From CAYSCZ01 sp964429655 (GTDB lineage: Bacteria; Bacteroidota; Bacteroidia; Cytophagales; Cyclobacteriaceae): a stretch of 33,182 bases of DNA. The stretch spans positions 1 to 33,182 of the forward strand of contig CAYSCZ010000033.1 in assembly GCA_964429655.1 (NCBI GenBank), given 5' to 3'. The notes beneath the pieces were generated by a model, which made no database searches, was not told the origin of the DNA, and worked only from the letters and a program-made list of their open reading frames with translations. The position numbers were made by a program, and so were the translations under genes. This document shows, in pieces, positions 9,066 to 17,577 of the stretch; the first letter of the stretch is position 1, and every line of letters begins with the position of its first letter.

Positions 9066-9830
9066 TTGAAAAAACTTATCGGCTTAATCATTAAAAAAAT
9101 CCCTCGAAAATATCTTCAACAATTCAGTCCAGTATTTTTGAAGGTAGTGTCGCTATTTTATATCGGAAACAATGTCGAATGTAATATTTGCAAAAAAAAG
9201 TATAGAAAATTTCTGCCTTATGGAAGAATTCCCAGAGATAATGCGTTATGCCCTAATTGTCTGTCCTTAGAAAGGCACAGACTTATCTGGCTCTATTTAA
9301 CCTATAAAACAGAATTTTTTAAGGAGCCATTAAAAATGCTTCATATAGCCCCGGAGCTGTGTTTTATGAAGCGATTTAAAAAACTAAGCAACCTGGATTA
9401 TACCACAGGAGACCTTGAGTCTCCATGGGCGGATGTTAAAATGGACATTCATCAGATACCTTTTGATGATGATTCATTCGATGTATGTTTTTGTAATCAT
9501 GTGTTGGAGCATGTAGACGATGATATCCTGGCAATGAAGGAGATTTACAGAATATTAAAACCTGGTGGATGGGCTATCTTAAACGTGCCGGTATACAGCG
9601 CAATGGAAAAAACATATGAAGACCAGGCGATCATTGACCCTGTTGAAAGAGAAATGGCATATGGACAAGATGATCATCAACGGAAATATGGAAGGGATTA
9701 TATTTTAAGACTAAAATCGGCCGGATTTCTTGCTGAACAAGTGAGTTATTACGATGAATTCTCAAAGGAGGAGGTATTTAAATTTGGTTTAATGATAGGA
9801 GATGATCTATATGTCTGTTTTAAAAATTAA
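9066..9830 (+). CDS. SAM-dependent methyltransferase with N-terminal zinc ribbon
   Basis: A 254-residue protein. The N-terminal CNIC...CPNC arrangement (Cys39, 42, 62, 65) looks like a structural zinc ribbon. Then comes a class I methyltransferase core: LHIAPEL in the SAM-binding strand region, DVKMDIHQIPFDDDSFDVCFCNHVLEH split across motifs II-IV, and the Methyltransf_11 signature YRILKPGGWAILNVPV. The substrate is unknown; it may be a glycan or small molecule. TTG at 9066 is chosen because a TAA lies in frame 12 bases upstream and the next ATG would remove the zinc ribbon. A weak AAGGG stands before the start. It is transcribed away from the 8606-9031 gene and converges on bioB. Confidence 0.85.
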   Translation: MKKLIGLIIKKIPRKYLQQFSPVFLKVVSLFYIGNNVECNICKKKYRKFLPYGRIPRDNALCPNCLSLERHRLIWLYLTYKTEFFKEPLKMLHIAPELCFMKRFKKLSNLDYTTGDLESPWADVKMDIHQIPFDDDSFDVCFCNHVLEHVDDDILAMKEIYRILKPGGWAILNVPVYSAMEKTYEDQAIIDPVEREMAYGQDDHQRKYGRDYILRLKSAGFLAEQVSYYDEFSKEEVFKFGLMIGDDLYVCFKN

Positions 9831-10003
9831 GTCCTGCCTTAGAAAATTTTATTTATTTATTTATTAAAATAATAGTTGATCCAATCTGCAATACATGTTT
9901 CATCATTCTTGAAATGATCCCATCACTTCAACGATCAATATTGCTAATGCCATTAAACCCACGTGGGATTCAACACCCTGCAGAAATTTTATACTTTGAA
10001 CAA

Positions 10004-10981
10004 CTAGACTTTCATTAATTGATCGTTTTTATAGGCTTCCCTTGGTTTAAGGTTTAAAACCTGAAACATCTCTTTATCCTGGTCTTCTTCAGGATTAGGC
10101 GTTGTTAATAACTTATCACCTGCAAAAATAGAGTTTGCACCTGCCAAAAAGCAAAGTGCCTGTTCTTCAAAAGACATTGACAATCGACCAGCTGATAAAC
10201 GAACCATAGCATTTGGCATCGTAATACGAGCGGTTGCAATCATTCTTATCATTTCCCAGACAGAAACCCTGGGCTGTTTTTCTAAGGGAGTGCCTGCAAC
10301 AGGCACCAACGCATTTACCGGTACGGACTCGGGGTGCTCTTCCTGGGTGGCTAGAGTGAGGATCATTTGTATCCTATCTTCATCTGACTCACCCATACCT
10401 ATTATTCCCCCTGAACACACTGATAGCTTTGCATGACGAACATTTTTTAACGTTTCCAGCCGATCATCATAAGATCTGGTGGAAATGATTTCATCATAAT
10501 AGTCTTCACTGGTGTCAAGGTTATGATTGTACGCATAAAGGCCGGCGTCTTTTAATTTATCAGCCTGCTGTGGCGTCAACATGCCTAAGGTGCAACAAAC
10601 TTCCAACCCCATTTGACTGACGCCTCTGACCATATCCAGCACCTTGTCGAAATCTTTATTATCCCTTACAGATCTCCAGGCAGCTCCCATGCAAAAGCGT
10701 GTGCTGCCATTTACTTTGGCATTCTGGGCCTTAGTAAGCACATCATCAACATCTAATAATTTATGAACATCTATATCAGCACTGTATCTGGCAGCTTGTG
10801 GGCAGTACGCACAATCCTCCGGACAGCCACCAGTCTTAACGGATAACAAAGTACAAACCTGAACTTCAGACGGATCGTGGTAAGCTCTATGCACTGTAGC
10901 GGACCTGTAAACAAGGTCCAGTACCGGTGTAAAATAGATTTTCCTGATTTCATCTGCTGTCCAGTTATTTCTCGGTATCAT
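10004..10981 (-). CDS. bioB: Biotin synthase
   Basis: A radical-SAM enzyme that inserts sulfur into dethiobiotin in the last step of biotin synthesis. With the ATG at 10981 the protein has 325 residues, and the [4Fe-4S] cysteines of GGCPEDCAYCPQ fall at 53, 57 and 60 and the first [2Fe-2S] cysteine (RFCMGAAWR) at 97, the same numbers as in E. coli BioB. CCTLGM, CSGGIIGMGE and RLSAGR supply the remaining cluster ligands. A TTG-initiated extension from 11005 would add eight residues and overlap sppA, so it is rejected. The gene starts 10 bases after the sppA stop and may be co-transcribed with it; no other bio genes are in the window. Confidence 0.97.
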   Translation of the reverse strand: MIPRNNWTADEIRKIYFTPVLDLVYRSATVHRAYHDPSEVQVCTLLSVKTGGCPEDCAYCPQAARYSADIDVHKLLDVDDVLTKAQNAKVNGSTRFCMGAAWRSVRDNKDFDKVLDMVRGVSQMGLEVCCTLGMLTPQQADKLKDAGLYAYNHNLDTSEDYYDEIISTRSYDDRLETLKNVRHAKLSVCSGGIIGMGESDEDRIQMILTLATQEEHPESVPVNALVPVAGTPLEKQPRVSVWEMIRMIATARITMPNAMVRLSAGRLSMSFEEQALCFLAGANSIFAGDKLLTTPNPEEDQDKEMFQVLNLKPREAYKNDQLMKV

Positions 10982-10991
10982 ACTTATAATA

Positions 10992-12752
10992 TTATTGAAT
11001 CTCAATGATATAGGGCATCAAAGCCTGAACACCTTCCAGGCTTTTTAGAAATTTAATTTTCTCCACATATTTAGCTATTTCATATTGTTGAACAAAATCC
11101 CCCATGCTCATTTCTTCAAATTGTGTAAGCAAAGCTTGAATAAATGACTTTTGCTGTGGATAGTATTTCAATCGGTATTCTTCCAGATCAGCCATATCTG
11201 CCGCTAACTCTACAGCATCATTAAATCCTCCCAAAACATCCACCAAGCCATTTTCTTTGGCCTGTTCACCTGTCCAGACCCTTCCACCGGCAATGTTTTT
11301 CAGTTTATCCAGTGGCATATTTCGCCCTTCTGAGGCTTTTGTGGTAAAGGTCTCGTATCCTTCATCAATGACAGATTGGATTATTGTCCTTTCATATGCT
11401 GTTAGTGGACGGGTGAGGTTAAAGATATCCGAGAACTCACCGGTCTTGACAACATCATGGGTAATGCCCAGCTTGTCTTCTAAAAGTTCTTCAACATTAA
11501 AAAACACACCAAATATTCCTATAGAGCCTGTAATTGTATTTGGTAACGCCACAATAGTGTCACAGGCCATGGATAAATAATAACCCCCGGAAGCCGCTAA
11601 ATCAGACATGGAAGCAATCACAGGTACCTTTTCTTTGGTTAACATTATTTCCCTCCACAAAACATCTGAGGCTGTTAGGCTTCCTCCCGGTGAGTTTATT
11701 CGCAATACAACAGCTTTTATTCGATCATTATCCCTTATTTTCCTGAATATTTTCTCATATTTCCCTGATTTGATGCCATCAGTTTCCACTTCGTTGCCTT
11801 CCCCTGTGGTAATACTCCCCTCAGCGATGACTACTGCAATCCGGTCAGCACTATAATTGTCATTTTTATAATCAATAGACTTATTGTATTTATTAAAACT
11901 TATGTAATTAATATCCTTATCAGGATCAACTTCCAGTTTTTCCTTAAGGTTAGAAATTACCTCATCCCTGTATGCTAATTTTGTGACCAGCCCTAACCTT
12001 TCTGCATCCTGAGGAATTCTTACTTTCATAGAGTCGGAAATTGTTCTAAGTCTGGATATATCTAAACCGATAGACACCGAAACATTCTCCAAATAATAGT
12101 CATAGATCGAAGTTAAAAATGAGTTGATTTGAAGCTCATTTTCCTCACTGAGATCAGTACGCATCAAGGGCTCAACAGCACCTTTGAAATCGCCCACCCT
12201 GAATATTTCTGGCTCAACACCAAGCTTCTCAAGGCTGCCCTTTATAAACATTACATTGGTGCTTAATCCGTTAAACTCTAAAAAACCTTCCGGATTTAAA
12301 AATATTTCATCTGCCACAGAATTTAAATAGTATGCCTTTTCGTCCATAAATTCTGAATAAGCAACGATAAATTTTCCTGATTCTTTAAACTTTACCAGCG
12401 CATTCCTGATTTCCTGAAAAGAGGAGAACCCACCATTAAGAAATATTGATTCAAGATAAATGCCTTTAATCTTTTCATCTTCGGCTGCTTTTTCAATGGC
12501 TTCAATGAGTGATAATAACTCAACTTTATTTTCGCTAAAAGCAGGAAAAGCATCTTTGAAAGGGTCGTCGGATTGCATATGCTCGGTTAGTTCTCCTTTT
12601 AAATTCAGCTTTAGTATGGAGTTCTCTTTTACTTCTGGGGCTTTGTCACTTGTGGTAACAGATACAAAACCAACAAATGGGAAAACAACAAATATTAAAG
12701 TGAATAATAATAATCCAACAATAACTGCTAAGACAATTTTAATAAAGCTCAT
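10992..12752 (-). CDS. sppA: Signal peptide peptidase SppA, 67K long form
   Basis: A 586-residue inner-membrane serine protease. An N-terminal transmembrane segment (about 5-30) is followed by two tandem ClpP-like domains, the arrangement of the long (E. coli-type) SppA. The catalytic Lys is K190 in GDFKGAVEP of the first domain and the nucleophile is S388 in AASGGYY of the second, so the Lys/Ser dyad is intact. It degrades signal peptides left in the membrane after cleavage. The gene is divergent from folK across 79 bases (12753-12831), with a TAnnTTTG-like box upstream at 12775-12782. bioB follows closely. Confidence 0.96.
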   Translation of the reverse strand: MSFIKIVLAVIVGLLLFTLIFVVFPFVGFVSVTTSDKAPEVKENSILKLNLKGELTEHMQSDDPFKDAFPAFSENKVELLSLIEAIEKAAEDEKIKGIYLESIFLNGGFSSFQEIRNALVKFKESGKFIVAYSEFMDEKAYYLNSVADEIFLNPEGFLEFNGLSTNVMFIKGSLEKLGVEPEIFRVGDFKGAVEPLMRTDLSEENELQINSFLTSIYDYYLENVSVSIGLDISRLRTISDSMKVRIPQDAERLGLVTKLAYRDEVISNLKEKLEVDPDKDINYISFNKYNKSIDYKNDNYSADRIAVVIAEGSITTGEGNEVETDGIKSGKYEKIFRKIRDNDRIKAVVLRINSPGGSLTASDVLWREIMLTKEKVPVIASMSDLAASGGYYLSMACDTIVALPNTITGSIGIFGVFFNVEELLEDKLGITHDVVKTGEFSDIFNLTRPLTAYERTIIQSVIDEGYETFTTKASEGRNMPLDKLKNIAGGRVWTGEQAKENGLVDVLGGFNDAVELAADMADLEEYRLKYYPQQKSFIQALLTQFEEMSMGDFVQQYEIAKYVEKIKFLKSLEGVQALMPYIIEIQ

Positions 12753-12774
12753 TTTTATATTTATAAATAATTTA

Positions 12775-12782
12775 CAAAACTA
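12775..12782 (-). promoter_or_regulatory. Candidate -7 box for sppA
   Basis: The minus-strand sequence TAGTTTTG matches TAnnTTTG and is 22 bases before the sppA ATG. No matching -33 TTTG is seen at 19-20 bases, so this is suggestive only. Confidence 0.35.
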
Positions 12783-12811
12783 ATACTATCAAAATAGGAC
12801 GATATAATCAT

Positions 12812-12819
12812 TACTTTTG
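12812..12819 (+). promoter_or_regulatory. Candidate -7 box for folK
   Basis: TACTTTTG matches TAnnTTTG and lies 12 bases before the preferred folK ATG at 12832, implying a very short 5' leader. The alternative TTG start at 12817 would lie inside this box, one reason to prefer the ATG. No clear -33 element was found. Confidence 0.3.
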
Positions 12820-12831
12820 ACGCATAAAATT

Positions 12832-13323
12832 ATGGACGGAATTTATTTATTGTTAGGAGGAAATTTAGGCGATAGGTGGAATAATCTTGTGAAAGCACAA
12901 TATTTATTAAAAAGGGAACCCATAAACATTATTTCCTCATCCAGTATTTATGAATCTGCATCCTGGGGTATCCAAAATCAACCAGATTTTTTAAATCTAT
13001 CCATTAAAATATATACAGAATTGCAACCAATTCACTTATTAGAAAGATGTTTGATGATTGAAAATGTTATGGGCAGGGAAAGAATTGTAAAATGGGGTAG
13101 CCGTCTTATTGATATTGACATTTTATACTACCATAATGAGATCATCTCAACTGACGATTTAAAAGTACCGCATCCGGGTATCCCTGATAGAAAATTTACC
13201 ATTACTCCTTTAGCAGAGTTAGCACCTAATGAAGTTCATCCCTTGCTAAATAAAAATCAACAAACGCTTCTTGAAGCATGCAAAGACAACCTTAATGTTA
13301 GAATTTATAAGAATAAAGCGTAA
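12832..13323 (+). CDS. folK: 2-amino-4-hydroxy-6-hydroxymethyldihydropteridine diphosphokinase (HPPK)
   Basis: A 163-residue cytoplasmic enzyme that transfers pyrophosphate from ATP to 6-hydroxymethyl-7,8-dihydropterin in folate synthesis. Hallmarks: LLLGGNLGDR near the N terminus, the metal-binding RLIDIDILYY segment, and VPHPGIPDRKFTITPLAELAP. ATG at 12832 is preferred to an upstream in-frame TTG at 12817, because residues begin directly with the conserved first beta strand. It is the first gene of a plus-strand run; the permease gene starts 6 bases after its stop. No other folate gene is nearby. Confidence 0.95.
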   Translation: MDGIYLLLGGNLGDRWNNLVKAQYLLKREPINIISSSSIYESASWGIQNQPDFLNLSIKIYTELQPIHLLERCLMIENVMGRERIVKWGSRLIDIDILYYHNEIISTDDLKVPHPGIPDRKFTITPLAELAPNEVHPLLNKNQQTLLEACKDNLNVRIYKNKA

Positions 13324-13329
13324 TACACG

Positions 13330-14079
13330 ATGAGCATACCGGAGGCAATGATGATAATCACGGTAGGGTTTATTGCGGGAGCTATTAATACAGTCGCTGG
13401 TGGGGGCTCATTAATTACTTTACCCATGCTGATTTTTATGGGTCTACCCTCTCCCATTGCAAATGCTACCAATCGTATTGCCATATTTTCTCAAAATATT
13501 TTTTCGGTGGCCGGTTTCAGAAGTAAAGGGGTTTCAGTTTTTCCATATGCACTGTGGCTGGGGATATCAGCGCTGATTGGAGCTATCATTGGAGCTCATT
13601 TGGCTATCGATGTTTCTGATAGGTGGTTTAACAGGATACTTTCAGTCGTAATGATACTTGTCCTAATAAGCATTATAGCAAAACCAAGCAGAGAAAATAA
13701 TGATGCAATTGCAAAACTCAACCTCAACGACCGAATTATTAGCATTGTAATATTTTTCTTTATTGGTGTATATGGAGGCTTTATTCAGGCGGGTGTTGGT
13801 TTTTTAATCCTCGCCGCATTAACCAATGTTAATAATATCAACTTGGTGAAATCTAACAGTATAAAAGTTTTTGTTATATTATTTTATTCTGTTTCGGCTA
13901 TAACTGTTTTTATTATTAATGACCAAATAAACTGGTTGTTTGGTTTGGTATTAGCTGTTGGAAATTCATTAGGCGGTTGGTTTATGAGTCGTTGGTCTGT
14001 AAAAAAAGGCGATCGATGGGTACGATATTTTTTGATTATTGTAGTTAGTATAATGGCAATTAAACTGTGGCTGCTCTGA
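13330..14079 (+). CDS. TauE/SafE family membrane permease
   Basis: A 249-residue integral membrane protein with about seven or eight hydrophobic helices. The N-terminal repeat carries the TauE/SafE signature INTVAGGGSLITLPMLIFMG followed by NATNR, and a second related half begins around IGVYGGFIQAGVGF. The family exports sulfite, sulfoacetate or other small anions, but the substrate cannot be deduced here. The stop overlaps the next start as TGATG at 14077-14081, so translation of the aminotransferase is probably coupled. Confidence 0.92.
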   Translation: MSIPEAMMIITVGFIAGAINTVAGGGSLITLPMLIFMGLPSPIANATNRIAIFSQNIFSVAGFRSKGVSVFPYALWLGISALIGAIIGAHLAIDVSDRWFNRILSVVMILVLISIIAKPSRENNDAIAKLNLNDRIISIVIFFFIGVYGGFIQAGVGFLILAALTNVNNINLVKSNSIKVFVILFYSVSAITVFIINDQINWLFGLVLAVGNSLGGWFMSRWSVKKGDRWVRYFLIIVVSIMAIKLWLL

Positions 14080-15122
14080 TGATTGACTGGGAAGAGGTAA
14101 GGAATAGATTTCCACTTGTTAGAAGTTGTACTTATCTAAACACAGCCCGTTTTGGCGCCATGCCAAAAGGCGGCATTAGTGCACAAAAAGATTTTTTAGA
14201 GCATATGAGCACCTATGGGCCTACAAAATTCGAAGTGTGGGATCAAAAGTATGAAGAATCAAGAAGGATGGTAGCAAAATTGCTAGAAGTAGACAAAGGA
14301 GATATTTTCTTTCTGCCTGATGTCTCCACAGGCATGAACATTGCATGTGCCTATTTGCCTAAAAGAGCGGTTATTTTAGTGAAGAACGATTTTGAGTCAG
14401 TATCCTTACCATGGGAAACTCATGGCTTTTCAACTGTATATTTAAATGTGCGCGAGGATGATTTTTATAATAAACTAGAGGCATCTCTAAAAAGCAGTCC
14501 TAAAATATTGGCGGTTAGTTGGGTCCAATCTTATGATGGACATGAGGTTGATCTTAAAACCACCTTTGAACTTTGTAAAAAATATGATACAATACTGATA
14601 CTGGACGGCACACAAGGATTAGGTGCCATTCCAATAAAAATAGATTTGGATGTGAATTGTATTTTTCTTTGCAGTGGATTTAAATGGCTGATGGCTGGAT
14701 ACGGCATTGCTATAGGTTATGTATCAAATAACTTAAAAGAATTCTTTAAGCCTTATACAGGTTGGCACAGCATTGATTTCTCGAATGGTAACATAAAAGA
14801 TGATCTGAGTTCCCTGGAGGCAGGCCATGGCAAATATGGCCCCGTGCTTTCTTTATATGAAGGGTTAAAAATTATTAATGAACTGACAGTTGAAAATATC
14901 TTGGAAAGAATTTCAAGGCTTCGAAAATATTTGGCAAGCGGAAGTAGCACAAACCATATTATATCGAATAAACATGGTAACTCTGGGATTGTGACATTCC
15001 ATGATCCAATACAAAATGATGCAAGGTTGCATATCACAAAATATTCAGAAGGCGGAAGACTTTCAATAAATTTTTATAATAACAATAAAGACCTTGATAA
15101 ATTTTTATCTTGGTCGCTATAA
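14079..15122 (+). CDS. Class V aminotransferase (cysteine desulfurase-like fold)
   Basis: A 347-residue PLP enzyme of the class V fold-type I group. The cofactor lysine is K202 in SGFKWLMAGYG, with the PLP-contacting Asp in LILDGTQGLGA (D176) and a histidine in SYDGHE. YLNTARFG near the N terminus is typical of the substrate-binding start in this class. It could be a cysteine desulfurase/selenocysteine lyase relative or an amino-acid aminotransferase; sequence alone does not settle the substrate. The start is ATG 14079, which forms a TGATG overlap with the permease, rather than GTG 14067. An in-cluster role with the permease is possible but unproven. Confidence 0.88.
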   Translation: MIDWEEVRNRFPLVRSCTYLNTARFGAMPKGGISAQKDFLEHMSTYGPTKFEVWDQKYEESRRMVAKLLEVDKGDIFFLPDVSTGMNIACAYLPKRAVILVKNDFESVSLPWETHGFSTVYLNVREDDFYNKLEASLKSSPKILAVSWVQSYDGHEVDLKTTFELCKKYDTILILDGTQGLGAIPIKIDLDVNCIFLCSGFKWLMAGYGIAIGYVSNNLKEFFKPYTGWHSIDFSNGNIKDDLSSLEAGHGKYGPVLSLYEGLKIINELTVENILERISRLRKYLASGSSTNHIISNKHGNSGIVTFHDPIQNDARLHITKYSEGGRLSINFYNNNKDLDKFLSWSL

Positions 15123-15132
15123 AACAGACTGC

Positions 15133-17577
15133 ATGATGAATTTCATATCAACCACCTGGAATTTCTTAAAACCCCATCTATTACCTGTTATTGGTTTTAT
15201 AATAATTGTTATCATCGCATTTCACCCTATGTTTTTCGAGGGCAAAGTGCTAGACCAGCATGATGTTAAGCAATATGCAGGAGGAGTGAAGCAAATAAGG
15301 GACTATGAAGACAAAACAGGAAACCAGGCATTGTGGAATTACAGTATGTTTTGTGGGATTCCTATTTTGGCTCCACAATTCCAAGGAGATTTTTTAGACG
15401 ATATACAAAATATCTTAAATATCGGACTCCATGGAACCCCAAAGATTTTTTGGTTAGCGTGCCTATCGTTTTACATAATGCTTATGACCTTCAAAGTAAA
15501 ACCATGGATAGCATTTTTAGGTGCAGTATTTTTTAGTTTTAATGGATTCAATTTAATAAGTATTATCGCGGGGCATAATACAAAAATTCTGTCTGTTGCT
15601 TATGTTCCAATGGTGATGGCTGGATTAAAAATAGCCTTTGATGGAAAAAAGACCTTAGGAGCAGGTTTATTGGGCCTTGCCCTGGCATTGGAGATAAGGG
15701 CAAACCATCCTCAAATAACTTATTACTTATTTATTATGATTTTAGCCTATTGTTTATATGAATTAATTAAAGTTATAGGAGAAAATAGATTTCCATCATT
15801 CATAAAAACATCTCTAATCTTAATTACAGCTGTAATTATAGCGGTAGGAGCAAATTTTGGAAAGTTATGGACCACTTATGAATATTCAAACTATAGCACC
15901 AGAGGAAAAGGAGTATTAAAAGAAGTTGCTGATAATGATTCTGGGCTTGATAAAGAATATACATTCCGGTATAGTAATAGCATATTCGAACCATTAGTTA
16001 TGTTTTATCCCAATATAATGGGTGGCCCAAGTCAACAATCGTTAGATCGAGATTCTGAAGTGGGTAAAGCACTAAAAAATGCAGGTTATTCCGGCAATCG
16101 ATTGAGTCAACAACTAAAAGCAATACCAACTTATTGGGGTAAACAACCACTAACAGCGCCATTTTATGTTGGTTCCTCAGTTTTCCTTTTATTCATTATA
16201 GGGATTATGTATGCAGATAGACTGACCAGAAAATGGTTATTGACAATGATTATTCTTGGTGTTGTTTTAAGTTGGGGAAAAAATTTTAGTATGGTAAACG
16301 ACCTAATATTTGAATATGTGCCAGGATACAACAAATTTAGATCTGTTACCTTTACTATGATAATTCCAATTTTTAGTATAATAACACTAAGTTCAATTGG
16401 CTTAGATCGATTAATTAAGGATGATAATAAGAATAGAATAAAAAAAAGAATCCTTATTTCACTTGGAATAGCAATAGGTTTCTCTTTGTTGCTGTTTATC
16501 ATAGGAAATTTCTTAAAGTTTCAGGGTGTTATTGATCAGCAGATAAATGCGGATTGGTTTATTAAGGCTCTCAGGTCCGACAGGAGGTCATTATACAACC
16601 AGGATTTAGTAAGGGTCATTATTTTCTCAACACTTACAGGTACATTACTTTGGTTTTGGATGAAAGATAAAATTAAATCTACAATTTTAATATTGGGTTT
16701 AACTTTAGTAGGTTTTTCTGATATTTTTATCTTAAGCAGTAGATATCTTAAAGATGACTTATTTGTTGATAAAAGAAAAGCAAGACAAGTCGTTGCCACC
16801 GAAGCAGATAAATACATACTGAAAATAAGCAAACCCGGAGAAAGGGTACTAAACCTTATTAACCCATTCAATGAAGCTAATACATCCTATTTTCATGAAT
16901 CAATTGGAGGTTATCATGGGGCAAAAATGCGTAGATATCAAGATTTGATCTCAGAAAAAATTTCACCGGAAATGTCAACTGCAATCCAGCGGCTACAAAA
17001 AAACCAGCGAAATTTTAAAGATCTAAATACATTAAACATGCTTAATACCAAATATATTAAAGCTGGAAACAATAGAAATGCAGTAATAGAAAATCCAGAT
17101 GCCCTTGGTGCCGTATGGACCATAAAGAGAGTAATTAAATCAGAATCACCTGATGAAGTCTTTAAAAAAATTGACGCTATAGACGTTACAGAAGAAGCAT
17201 TAATTAATCAAAATGATTTTGATATAGAAACAAGATATGAGGGATCAGGAAATATTGAGCTATTAAAAAAAAACCCCAATCTGCTTACATATCAAGCAAA
17301 TATTACTAACGGAAAAACATTAGCGGTATTTTCAGAGGTCTACTACCCCAAAGGCTGGATAGCGGAGATAGATGGAGAGGAAGTTCCTATTTATCGAGTA
17401 AATTATCTGTTAAGAGCCATAGAAGTGCCTGATGGAATTCACACAATCAAGTTCCGGTTTGAACCAAAATCATACATAACAGGTAATGTTATAACTACTA
17501 TATTTAATGTGATATTGATACTGATGTTTGTTGGGGTGGTTGGCAGAGAACTGTGGCCTTATTTTCGCCAGAAATAG
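15133..17577 (+). CDS. YfhO family polytopic membrane protein
   Basis: An 814-residue membrane protein with about a dozen hydrophobic helices and a large soluble C-terminal part ending in a further helix. FFSFNGF, AGHNTKILSVAYVPMVMAG and RANHPQITYYLF match Bacteroidota YfhO proteins. YfhO proteins have a GT-C-like architecture, and in Gram-positives they are linked to decorating surface polymers with sugars. The C-terminal sequence YYPKGWIAEIDG is also family-typical. ATG 15133 is used, since a TTG at 15094 would overlap the previous gene and add a hydrophilic 13-residue leader. The flippase gene starts immediately after its stop, pointing to an envelope-glycan role. Confidence 0.88.
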   Translation: MMNFISTTWNFLKPHLLPVIGFIIIVIIAFHPMFFEGKVLDQHDVKQYAGGVKQIRDYEDKTGNQALWNYSMFCGIPILAPQFQGDFLDDIQNILNIGLHGTPKIFWLACLSFYIMLMTFKVKPWIAFLGAVFFSFNGFNLISIIAGHNTKILSVAYVPMVMAGLKIAFDGKKTLGAGLLGLALALEIRANHPQITYYLFIMILAYCLYELIKVIGENRFPSFIKTSLILITAVIIAVGANFGKLWTTYEYSNYSTRGKGVLKEVADNDSGLDKEYTFRYSNSIFEPLVMFYPNIMGGPSQQSLDRDSEVGKALKNAGYSGNRLSQQLKAIPTYWGKQPLTAPFYVGSSVFLLFIIGIMYADRLTRKWLLTMIILGVVLSWGKNFSMVNDLIFEYVPGYNKFRSVTFTMIIPIFSIITLSSIGLDRLIKDDNKNRIKKRILISLGIAIGFSLLLFIIGNFLKFQGVIDQQINADWFIKALRSDRRSLYNQDLVRVIIFSTLTGTLLWFWMKDKIKSTILILGLTLVGFSDIFILSSRYLKDDLFVDKRKARQVVATEADKYILKISKPGERVLNLINPFNEANTSYFHESIGGYHGAKMRRYQDLISEKISPEMSTAIQRLQKNQRNFKDLNTLNMLNTKYIKAGNNRNAVIENPDALGAVWTIKRVIKSESPDEVFKKIDAIDVTEEALINQNDFDIETRYEGSGNIELLKKNPNLLTYQANITNGKTLAVFSEVYYPKGWIAEIDGEEVPIYRVNYLLRAIEVPDGIHTIKFRFEPKSYITGNVITTIFNVILILMFVGVVGRELWPYFRQK

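Noticed and set aside
9846..9870. ATTT short tandem run as a terminator or repeat element
   Set aside because: It is a four-copy AT-only run with at best a weak 6-base all-AT stem, so it is not a credible terminator hairpin.
9958..9967. CCCACGTGGG palindrome
   Set aside because: It is a single 10-base palindrome between two converging genes, with no nearby promoter to regulate.
10981..11005. TTG-initiated N-terminal extension of bioB
   Set aside because: The ATG at 10981 places the cluster cysteines at 53, 57, 60 and 97, as in E. coli BioB, and avoids overlap with sppA.
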